A stretch of DNA of 64,000 bases from positions 4,464,001 to 4,528,000 of the forward strand of contig NC_079242.1 in the NCBI RefSeq assembly GCF_028009165.1. Reading direction: 5' to 3'. The notes under the pieces are model-generated. The model was not told the DNA's origin. It searched no databases and saw nothing but the letters and a program-made list of their open reading frames with translations. This stretch comes from Akanthomyces muscarius (taxonomy: Eukaryota > Ascomycota > Sordariomycetes > Hypocreales > Cordycipitaceae). Both the position numbers and the translations under genes were made by a program. Within the stretch, counting starts at the first letter, position 1; each line of letters opens with the position of its first letter. This document shows positions 55,670 to 64,000 of this stretch, in pieces.

Positions 55670-58600
55670 TGTGAGTTTTTGTTTGTGTTTGAAACGAATG
55701 TGGATTTAAACGAGAGGACTGATCGACACTGAAAAAATGCGTGATCTGGGCAGAAAAAAGACAAGGCTAGTTGCGAGAGGATGGAGCGGACTGGAGCGTA
55801 GAGAACTTCTTTTTTTTCTGTCTCATACGAGGGCCGTCGGGGTCGACTTATATATCTTCCTCTACCGCATCGTTAGCAGGATCTGCCTGTCCTTGCCCCC
55901 TGTCTTGCATGGGCTTTCCTGCCAACCTGGTTTCCGGGATCTCTGCTGCCCGTCTACCTGGGCACTGGGGGTGTGGTGTTGAAATTACACTGCCCGGCAT
56001 CGTGGCCGTCTTTGGGAGGCGCTAACTGTCTGCCCCTCCTGCCCCCCGATTGCATTGGACTTGGGAAATTTTCCCACTAGTTGGTAGTGTCACCTGCCTG
56101 TTGGTGTCTGTGTGCTGTTGACAGAGAGAGAGAGCTCGGGCGGGCTGTCCCGTGGGACTGGTGGCAAATGGAGGGGCCAGACGACAGATGGCAAGGGTGT
56201 GATGGGAGACCAGATGCCCGATATCATGGACAACGAGTAATTTGTCAGGCACACTGGCGCATTATGGACCACATACACCAACGGGGGCTAAAAACTTGGA
56301 CGGTCAATGCTACCTCAAGACTGTCTGATGCTGCTAATAAGAGAACAGGGACCGTGCTCTGAAAAACACTGGACGGCAAATCCAATGGCATAGCAAAGAA
56401 GAATAAGAAGCTATTCTGACATGGATTTCATTAGGCTAGGATTGAATTCGGACATGTAGATTTTACTGTCTGCGAACTCTCTGCACGATATGCCCTGGTG
56501 GCTTTCTCATGCAGCTGGCTTACATGGGCAACATGGGCAAGCCTTGCCAAAACCAGCGAGCCGGCTCAACGAGTCTAGATCGCCACTCGATCCCCCTCTG
56601 CCCAGCAAATTACCGGTCACTATTCATTTGAATCATTGCGGAGATGCTAGGTGCCTGAACGGACATGTAGCGCCCGTCAGCCTTGCCATTACCAGTACTC
56701 ACCGTTGCGGTCGGGTCGCTGGCGTGCCGGTGACTCGCAAAAAGAGACATGGGGATACTTTAGCCTCCACTGCCGCCAAGTTATTACCGAGTTCTGGTGA
56801 TGTTGTGTATCATCCTTTTGCCATCAATATTCCAAGATGTGCCAAGGCTGATCGTTGCTTTTTGCGACCGCCCCCCCTGTTTAGGCTTGCATTCGCCCGC
56901 ACCTTTCATGCAAGGTACCAAGATGCGCCAAGTTTTCTCAAGAGAGAGCCACCAGAGCTTGCAACGTTCAGCGACATTCGACAGGGGGCAGCAACTTGGC
57001 AACTACTAGTAGCGTAGCGTTCTGGGCGTGTTAACTTACTACTCCGTACTGGTAGTATCATCGGAACCGTGACCGGAAAGCTTGGGCCAAGTGACAGCCC
57101 AGACCCGCCCGGCGGTTTATTGAAGCCTGTTAGAAAAGCTCGGGAGATGCAAATGAAGCCGGGGGTCATTTCTTTTCGGCCAATGCGGCATTTTACCCAG
57201 GGGGAAATAAACCCCGTCAAATCGAGCGGGCGCAGATGACAGAATGAAAGATTTGCCTAAGTTATCATTTAAGTATATTGGAAGATCGGCAAGTCGTGCG
57301 GATCCTGTGCTTGTCATCACGATGGGTCAGCACACTGCTATGCCGGTCGTCCCAAGTCGGTTCTTTCTGCATCCCAAGTTTCTGAAACTCGGCGCTCCAA
57401 AAGCCAAACCCGCCGAGCGAATCACGGCAAGATTCATTCTTGGCAGAGCCTTGCTGCTTGTTCCCTCAGGCTTTACCAACTCGGCCGACGGGAGTGGGCT
57501 TCCTGACCCCTTTAAGCGGCGTCCGTGTGCCGAGAGGCCACCGGGCAAGGGTGCATGCACGCTCGGTCCCTCGCTGCAGCTTGACAGGCAGCTAACAAAT
57601 AAATGCCTTGCTGGTAAATTCCGGAATGGCCACTGCTTAAATCAGAGCTAGAATCACTGGCCCGGGCACCAACCCCGCAAGAGGTCCCCTGTCGTTATTT
57701 ATGGTCCAAGCCGCCAACGCCCCTGCATCGCAACTTTGGCTGCCGTTGGCGGGTAGTGTGGTGATGGTCTCCGTCTACTGGTATGGCCGTGAATACATAT
57801 GTGCTATCAGTACTCGTAGACGTAGGTGCCGAGCGTAATAAACCAGCCTACGAGAGCTGGCTCGTAATCTCGCCGCTCAACTACAGAGCCGTTGTCTAGC
57901 CTGCGCATTCACGGATACAACGATGTCCCACCATGAGCCCACAGACCAACATCTTCCTTCTGTCGAGTTTAAGCTGGCGTACTGGTTTTTTACCAACAGT
58001 ACGGATTGCTCCGTAGTACGAATACACGAGACATCTTTGACATGGTCTTCCGTAAATACGTTTACACCGTCCACGACCGACGCTGGCCGCTATGGTCAAC
58101 GCAAATTGTTACTGACTCGGCCACTCGGAGATTTCTTCGAGGCAAGAGGGCTAGAACAGGTCCACGTGGAGCGTCTCCGATGCGCAATTTTTCTTTTTTC
58201 CCTGGCGACGAGGCGAGCACTTGTTGAATGTCTTGGAGTGCTGCTGCATGTCTCATCACACAGACGGTGGCGGCGGGGGTCGCCCTGACGGAGGAACACA
58301 GCATGGCCACGGCTCGGCCTGCTCCGTCAACAGGCAAGCCCCTCGATGGACAGAGGGGAAAAAGGCCGACGGTCATTACGTACGCGATTAAGGAGATGTT
58401 GCACTTGCCTAACCAGCAGGCGACTTCAAAAGGGCGAAATGAACTTGGTTCCAAAAAAAAATTGTGGTCAGTCTTTGTCGTTGGCTTGACTGAGCAGTCT
58501 CCGGCACGTCGGCGGTGTCGTGCCCGCCCCCTGACGACCAGACCCCGGCGCCCCAGCCAGAGGAGAAAACAATGGTTTGCAGGGCAAGACACTTGAAGAA

Positions 58601-59074
58601 GCCATCTACGAGCTCCGCCAATGTCGCAGACATTTTGACCAAGAAATTGCGTGTCTCACTCTCGAGGCGTTCACTGTGCGGCCGCGCACCTGCTGACCGC
58701 TGGAGACACTGCGTTGGGCATTCATCCGTTAGTTCATGTTCCAGTCTGATGTCAGCCTTACACGGACGAGAAAAAAATAGGGAAAAGACGGCGACAGTTG
58801 TCAATGATCATTCATGCCTACTAATAAGTATGTAATGGTTTTTATGGCTCAGACTTGCCTTTACGACGTCATTGCCATGTGCCAGTATGATGCGACGAGC
58901 ACGAATCCAAAAGGGTTAGCTGAAGGAGCAAACGCACAATTTGGCCGTACTCGAGTCAGCAAAAAGTCTGCATCGCGGCTCGGAAGTATCTGTGTGTATC
59001 ATCACCGCCAAGGGGTATCAAATTTCCTTCTGTGCGGAGCACTTGCCCCAGGAATCCGGCTGCGTCCAACCTCC
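55670..59074. other. 3.4-kb gap with no supported gene
   Basis: This gap separates the repeat-protein start from the 3' end of the ASNSD1-like gene. The first 200-300 nt hold the repeat-protein promoter. Several frames (56490-57017, 57244-57651, 58062-58592, 58941-59486) exist on both strands, but none has a recognised motif, good start context or splice pattern. It may hold a lineage-specific gene or an RNA, but I cannot support one. Confidence 0.4.
55847..55854 (-). promoter_or_regulatory. TATA-box candidate for the repeat-protein gene
   Basis: On the minus strand this reads TATATAAG, about 178 nt upstream of the repeat-protein ATG at 55669. The spacing and match fit a TATA element of a highly expressed gene, but no transcription start is known. 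Confidence 0.5.
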
Positions 59075-60865
59075 TCAAGCACCGATGAGCGTTGTTCCCT
59101 TTGTTCGGCCACTTTCCATCTTGGCCGTCCGAGCGCCGAATTGTATCTTGTTACAACAGCAAGTCAGCTTCGTTAGTGATATGCGCGATTCCTCTGTACT
59201 TACCGCTCTCTTCTTCTCTGACGCCACAGCATGTAGCCCAAGGTCCCTGGCGAGGAGCCGCAAGATGCGCTTTGCAGGCTCGATCTCTCCCTCGCCACCC
59301 TTGTCGTCTCCAAAATCGCATTTCTGCCACACTGGTATCTCAATGGCCCATTTTACCAAACTCTCGTCGAGAAACGGGAAGCGAACTTCCCGACCCCAGT
59401 GCGACATGGCTCTGTCATCACGGCCAAGGTTTCTCTTTCCAAGGCGTCCGACGTCGAGTTTGAGTTCTTCGATCAATCCTTCGTAGCCCTGTCTTTGAAA
59501 GGCAATCCCGTGTCGCGAGTAGCCGCCGAACAGTTCGTCTGCGCCAAGCCCGGAAAGGAGAACTCGGGCCGTCGTGGCATACGGTACAGGCTCGGTGTCG
59601 ATGCCGGTCTGTGCTAGACCTTGGCTTCGCGCCGCAAAGTACAGCGCAAAGGCTATCGAAAGGTCCATCTCTGTGTTGTGGGGGTAAATCAAGCCGACTA
59701 CAGTGTTTCGATGTGATATGGTGTCAGAATAGGGTACATTTACCTGCAGGGACTGGTCAGTATCGTGAGGACTCGCAAATGTTGCCTGCGTACTCACTGC
59801 TACAAATCTCCATTTCCTTTCGGGACAGCATTTCACTAGTTCTGCGAATGATTGTCGTCCAGTTATGCGGTCCGGGCACATCTCATATAGCTTTTCAACA
59901 TCGATGCCTTTATGCTGCGCGGCGATTCGGGGGTTTTCAAAGGCAACATTCAAAAGATCAATTTCTTGCTCCTTTGGAAGCAGCTCATTCGTAAGGCGGG
60001 ATAGCACAGTGCAGTCGAGCCCGCCGGAAAAGAGGACAGCCACGCGAGCCTGCAGCTCGGTTGCTCCAGGAGGTACGGGCACGCCTTGCACACGGTACTG
60101 CAGCGATTGAAAGAGATGTCTCCTGAGTCTACCGACAGCTTCTGAGTTTGCTGCCGATGCCTTTGGCCCATCTGGTACGGTCGCATTGAATGTGCCAAGC
60201 GCCGAAATCTATCTTGTCAGAAAGGTTCCTAAACAGTTCGTCGCCTCACTTACCAGCTCTGCATTGCTGTCCCAGTCGTGCCGCACTGGCTTTACAGTGG
60301 AAACAAAACTACTGGTGGTCAGTGAGATACTGTAGAATCCATCAGCCTCCACCTCCAGCCAGTCTGCACACGACGCGTCCGATATACTGGAAAGCTGGAA
60401 TGGTGAGTCGGGCTTTACAAGAAGCGATCGTCGTCCCAGGCGGTCGCGGCCGTAATACAAAGTCCTGTTTGGCTTGTCCACAAACACAAAAGCAAACGGC
60501 CCTTCAATTGCGCGTAGCGTCTCAAGAACAGCTTCCTGGCCGCGGAAACTTGCCGCTGCCAGTTTCGACAAGACAATCTCGCCATCATTGCCATTCACAG
60601 GCTCGCCGTGAATCCTCCAGGCCTCGCCATTCCAGCACAGTGCCGACCCCAAGTCCTGGTCCAAAAGGGGCTGCGCTGTTGTATGATTGCCTCGAAGCGC
60701 CAGGACCGTTGATGTCAAGGCGACGTACAGCTGCGCATCATTGTCCGAGAGGTTGATGGTCAGACTACCAAGATGATCGGGGCCTCGACGGCGCAGACAC
60801 GCCTCCAATGTGACAGATATCGGATCAGTGGTATTCTGAGAAATGGCAGCATGTATGCCGCACAT
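59075..60865 (-). CDS. Asparagine synthase domain-containing protein (ASNSD1-like)
   Basis: Exons are 60865-60254, 60208-59204 and 59146-59075, giving 562 aa. ATG 60865 places Cys at residue 2 (MCGIHAA), the nucleophile of class II glutamine amidotransferases; the in-frame upstream TTG is rejected for that reason. The Ntn amidohydrolase domain covers about 1-200. The asparagine-synthase PP-loop is SGGLDC (265-270), where classic synthetases have SGGxDS. Later come GLGADELFGGYSRH and REVRFPFLDE. These features match the ASNSD1 group, whose catalytic role is unsettled, rather than Asn1/Asn2. The last intron is 57 nt, a multiple of three with no stop, so its retention would insert 19 residues before IQFGARTAK. 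Confidence 0.9.
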
Positions 60866-61375
60866 GCTCCTGGTCACGGTCTGGGGTGTCGCTGTTTCGT
60901 TGGCTGCTGTTGATCGTGGTAAATTTCTAGCGCGCCAGGTAACACGCAACGGCAGATGTGGCGGTGATGCCAAGCCCCACGTGGCTGTGCTGCCACGACC
61001 AACATCGCGCGGAATATATTTAGAAAAAAAACGAGTTGGTTATTTCAATATTCATAGGCTTGTGATTTGTAATCTGATTTATATCTTACGACGTATTGGC
61101 ATCTTGAAAGGGATGTGGTCCAAGTTCTGCGGTAAGATCCTGGTGAGTGTTTGTGACTTTCGCGGTGGATGTTGATGAGGAAACCGAACTTATGCTTTCC
61201 CAGTACATAATCATAACAGAAGCTACAAGCACATTTCATCATCACGGATAGCATAGTGCCCTTCATTAATAATTACCGGGATTCTGTCGATGTATCCCTT
61301 GGCGAGCCTGTTGTCGCGAATCACGCGTTACGACGTTGCAGCTACCCTGAACATGGACTGGATGCCCAGGTCAAA
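60866..61375. other. Intergenic region
   Basis: This is 510 nt between two minus-strand genes: the ASNSD1-like promoter and the HAD gene 3' UTR. It is AT-rich around 61020-61090. No gene is seen. Confidence 0.4.
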
Positions 61376-62170
61376 TCAAGCCTGGGAAGCCTTCAGTATC
61401 TCCTTCACTGCCTCATCCACGCCCTTGACCACAATGGTCGGATTATCGCCCGTCCCATTAGCAAGCCCGTCAAGCCATCCTTTTCCCGTGCGATCGACCC
61501 ACGCGCTCTTCAAGCCCGATGCCACCGCACCACACACATCAAACGGGTTCGACGACACCAGCCATACACTCCCCGGATCGTCCTTCTTACCAGCAACCTC
61601 TAGCAGATGCGCATAGACGCTCGGGTCCGGCTTGAAGACGCGCAGCTGCTCGACGCTGATGACCCGGTTTGGCGGCAAGACGTGGCGGGCGCTGGCGGCG
61701 AGCGCGGGCGACGTGGACATGGACGAGGCCAGCATGCCGGGGTCGCCGTTGGAGAAGACGTACGCGCTCACGGAATCTGCGTCCGCGAGGACATCGAGGC
61801 CGGCGTTGGCATCGGGGAAGCTGTCCAGGCCGTTGTAGGCATTCATGACGAGCTCCTCGTCGGCGGGGGCGAGGTGCACGCCCAGCTCCGCCGTGGCATG
61901 GCGGAAAGACCAGCGCGTCACATCGCTGAAGCTTTGGTATTTTTCTAACCAGCGTAATTATCAGAATTGTTTGAAACATGTGTTTTTTTAAAGGCACGTC
62001 GACTCACTCATGCTGTTGCAGCGCCAGGTGTACTCTAGCTGCAGAGTCCTGGCGCGCGCGGCCAACGCCTTGGCCTTTTCCTCGCCATAAAGCTTGGCCA
62101 ACTCCGTGGCTATCGACTCCGTTGACAGGAGCGTGCCGTATAAATCAAACGCAATCACGGGTTGTGCCAT
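61376..62170 (-). CDS. HAD-superfamily hydrolase, haloacid dehalogenase type II
   Basis: Exons are 62170-62008 and 61944-61376 (donor GTGAGT, acceptor GTTAG, phase 1), giving 243 aa. HAD motif I is FDLYGTLL with nucleophile Asp9. Motif II is VFSNGDP, the SNG form typical of 2-haloacid dehalogenases. The later motifs are FKPDPSVY (lysine) and SSNPFDVCGA (acidic loop). The cap region (about 20-95) is helical with KYQSFSDVTRWSF. Fungal members are annotated as L-2-haloacid dehalogenases; the real substrate may be another small acid. Confidence 0.9.
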
Positions 62171-62498
62171 TTTTTCTTTCCCGTTTGTCGTTGTGGTTCG
62201 TGCTGGACTGTGAGTCAGCCGGGGAGGCACAGCGCCCGGGGGTGTTCAGCTCCCGGCGGCAAAGTGTCACAGGCCGCCCGGGAGGCAGATCATTAACGTA
62301 CTCACCCGTTGTCTTTGTGAAGATGCCGAGATGAAAATTCCACGAGATTCTAACGACCTGGATGAGAGATGTATTTAAAGATCAATGACGCCCTTGGCGG
62401 GGCTGCTACTCTCTATTGTCCTCGGGAGATATTTAGAGCCAATCACGCAGGTGAACCTCCGCTAACCCGATATCATCGCGAGGTAGCTTTTCTTAGCC
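62171..62498. promoter_or_regulatory. Divergent promoter between the HAD and HNH-like genes
   Basis: This is 328 nt between head-to-head starts and is likely to serve both. No specific site is recognised. Confidence 0.45.
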
Positions 62499-63290
62499 AT
62501 GGAAGAATCCGAAAACGAGAATTTTGCCATTTTCAGAGACTGCCTTTCCACAACGATTTTGGAGAAAAGAAACACCAAGTCGGAGCCAAAACGACGACGC
62601 CGGTCCAAGGCAGCAGCCGCCGCCAATGCGCCTTCACAGACAAACTCGCAGCAAGAGGAGGCCGAGGAGCTAGCCGACTTCATCGACTATCTCGCTCGTG
62701 AAATATTCGAAAACCTGCCCGAAGAGCTGCAGTCGATAGACCACCGCTCATGGCGAGACTCGCAAAGCCTCCAGGATGACTTCTCCCTGCCACTGACAGT
62801 GGACAGCCTGGAGTCGCTCAACCTCCCGCTCTCCATCTCAGAAACCCTCCGGACCTACAGCCTCATCTCGCCCGACCCAACCGCATCCTCCCCCCTCCCG
62901 CCCACCGCCGAGGCCTTCATCCTGCCCGCCCTGTCTGCGTACCTGTCCACGCTGACGGCCGCGCCGCCCGCCACGCGCAGCGAGGCGACGCGCGCCTCCG
63001 CCTGCGAGATCTGCGAGCGGTCGTGGATCCCGCTGTCGTACCACCACCTCATCCCGCGCTTCGTCCACGACAAGGTGGTCAAGCGCGGGTGGCACCGCAG
63101 GGAGGACCTGCAGAACGTGGCCTGGCTCTGCGGCGCGTGCCACCGCTTCGTGCACCACTTCAAGAACCACGAGGAGCTCGCGCGCGACTACTACACGGTC
63201 GAGCGGCTGCTCGAGGCCGAGGAGGTGCAGCAGTGGGCGGGCTGGGCGGCCAAGCTCCGGTGGAAGGGGGGAGGGGTTCGTCGCAGGTGA
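62499..63290 (+). CDS. HNH-nuclease-like zinc-finger protein
   Basis: This is a single exon of 263 aa from ATG 62499. Residues 1-60 are charged with a basic KRRRR patch (about 31-35) that could be a nuclear signal. Residues 60-160 are helical and Ser/Pro-rich. The C-terminal domain has C169-x2-C172, H182-H183, and C211-x2-C214-H215 with H219/H220, in the order CxxC...HH...CxxCHxxxH seen in small HNH endonucleases and their fungal relatives. The double His of HHLIPR and the metal-binding Cys pairs are both present, so the fold could be catalytic. No partner domain or DNA-binding specificity is evident. The remainder (about 223-263) is helical and Trp-rich. Confidence 0.75.
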   Translation: MEESENENFAIFRDCLSTTILEKRNTKSEPKRRRRSKAAAAANAPSQTNSQQEEAEELADFIDYLAREIFENLPEELQSIDHRSWRDSQSLQDDFSLPLTVDSLESLNLPLSISETLRTYSLISPDPTASSPLPPTAEAFILPALSAYLSTLTAAPPATRSEATRASACEICERSWIPLSYHHLIPRFVHDKVVKRGWHRREDLQNVAWLCGACHRFVHHFKNHEELARDYYTVERLLEAEEVQQWAGWAAKLRWKGGGVRRR

Positions 63291-63688
63291 TGCGCGTAGC
63301 GCTGCGAAAGCCAGGATGGGCCATTCTGTAAATCAACAAAACAGTCCCGAGAACTCTGGAGTTTTGCCTTCAAGTAGCATAGCGAAGCCACGAACCGAGT
63401 GTTCAACGATTTTGATAAAATGCACACTGAAAACCCGACTTGGTACAACATTTCCGTCTTCGGCGGTAGGATTCTCTCACTGTGTTCTTAACGCCTGTCG
63501 AGGAAATCTCTACTTGTTCAAAACTTAGCTGACCGGTATCGGATTCTTCGTTAAAAACTGCTCGTCTATTGGCGATATGCAATCTTGATAATGGCATGCT
63601 ACTTATGTACCAGGTCTAATGCATCAACTACTGTACTCAATTTATCAACAACCAACTTTCGCGTGCCCATCGGAGGAACCAGATCGCG
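63291..63688. other. Convergent gap
   Basis: This is 398 nt between the HNH-like gene end and the partial gene on the minus strand. It is AT-rich. No gene is seen. Confidence 0.4.
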
Positions 63689-64000
63689 CTAAATAGTGAA
63701 AGTGCGCGCGATAATGGCTTCTGCACTCGTCGGCGACGTGGTGTCATGTGGACTGCGCCCGTTTCTGTAGCTCCAAAGGCGGCAAACGTCCTTGACCTTG
63801 TACTCATGCACCGACTTCTTCTTGTTAGGAGCACCATGCACCTCAACGGGTGTGTTAATATCGCCGCTTCCAAATCCCATAGTGCCCATATATGTTATGT
63901 CAAAAGCTTCGCGTGTGTTATCCATGGCGGCACCCTCCTTCCCGACCTTGATGATGTCTTCCATGAATTCATTCTCCTCGGCTGCGCCAGTAAATTCTCC
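63689..64000 (-). CDS. Partial gene, C-terminal end only (cut by window)
   Basis: A minus-strand frame is open from the window edge to TAG/TAA-type stop at 63689, giving at least 104 C-terminal residues. The ATG at 63964 is internal, because the frame stays open upstream of it to position 64000. The visible protein contains EAFDITYMGTMGFGSGDINTP and VHEYKVKDVCRLWSYRNG, followed by a Ser/Thr-rich tail. I do not recognise the family, and the rest of the gene lies outside the window. Confidence 0.55.
   Translation of the reverse strand, partial: GEFTGAAEENEFMEDIIKVGKEGAAMDNTREAFDITYMGTMGFGSGDINTPVEVHGAPNKKKSVHEYKVKDVCRLWSYRNGRSPHDTTSPTSAEAIIARTFTI

Noticed and set aside
54173..55732. A 519-codon antisense frame as a real gene
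   Set aside because: It is in exact codon register with a GNY-coded gene, so stops are impossible by composition; the sense strand has a signal peptide and ordered Cys spacing.
1..64000. tRNA, 5S rRNA, transposon or RIP-dense region
   Set aside because: I scanned by eye for B-box-like motifs, 5S-like sequence, transposase or reverse-transcriptase motifs and strongly AT-shifted blocks and found none convincing; tRNAscan-SE, Rfam and RepeatMasker runs would be decisive.

Overview
This window is nuclear DNA of a filamentous ascomycete (Pezizomycotina, most likely Sordariomycetes and possibly Hypocreales). The sequence shows intron-containing genes on both strands, with about 30 introns of mostly 45-90 nt and GT..AG ends, compact convergent gene ends, and long promoter gaps. 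Recognisable products are fungal housekeeping proteins. The lineage is inferred from protein resemblance remembered without a search. I saw no operon, CRISPR array, IS element, rRNA or tRNA.

Layout. 0-6.8 kb: a Ser/Gln-rich fungal protein of unknown function behind a long upstream region, then calcineurin B (minus). 7.9-18 kb is a conserved regulatory block: EPL1 (NuA4), KAE1 (KEOPS tRNA modification), the SNF1/AMPK beta subunit GAL83 (minus), a small two-segment membrane protein with a 15-nt micro-exon, and the CDK9-type kinase BUR1 (minus). 19.6-24.6 kb: an ankyrin-tailed cytosolic L-asparaginase, a quinone-oxidoreductase-like MDR protein, and the decayed remnant of an ABC exporter.

24.8-33.6 kb is a transporter-rich stretch: three MFS permeases (12-TM type, then two DHA2-like) with an FBPase/SBPase-family sugar phosphatase among them. 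34.8-38.4 kb holds three diverged BTB/POZ genes. They share a tiny first exon followed by a phase-2 intron. The second has lost the +1 G of its expected splice donor and the third carries an in-frame TGA, so this looks like a local birth-and-death family. 38.5-49 kb returns to core functions: a DNF3-type P4-ATPase flippase, TFIIB (SUA7) and anthranilate phosphoribosyltransferase (TRP4).

49-64 kb is more mixed: a single-pass membrane protein, a mitochondrial CoA-transferase family III enzyme (SUGCT-like), an unknown 362-aa protein, and a secreted silk/elastin-like Ala-Gly-Val-Asp repeat protein with a Cys-rich C-terminal domain. After a 3.4-kb gap with no gene I can support come an ASNSD1-like amidotransferase/asparagine-synthase protein, a HAD dehalogenase-like protein, a compact HNH/zinc-knuckle-like protein, and a gene cut by the window end.

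The most unusual items are the lesion-bearing BTB trio, the GNY-coded repeat protein whose codon pattern opens a full-length antisense frame, and several micro-exon or stopless-intron structures that automated gene prediction would misread. Exon junctions below were derived by hand from splice motifs and reading phase. No RNA evidence was available.
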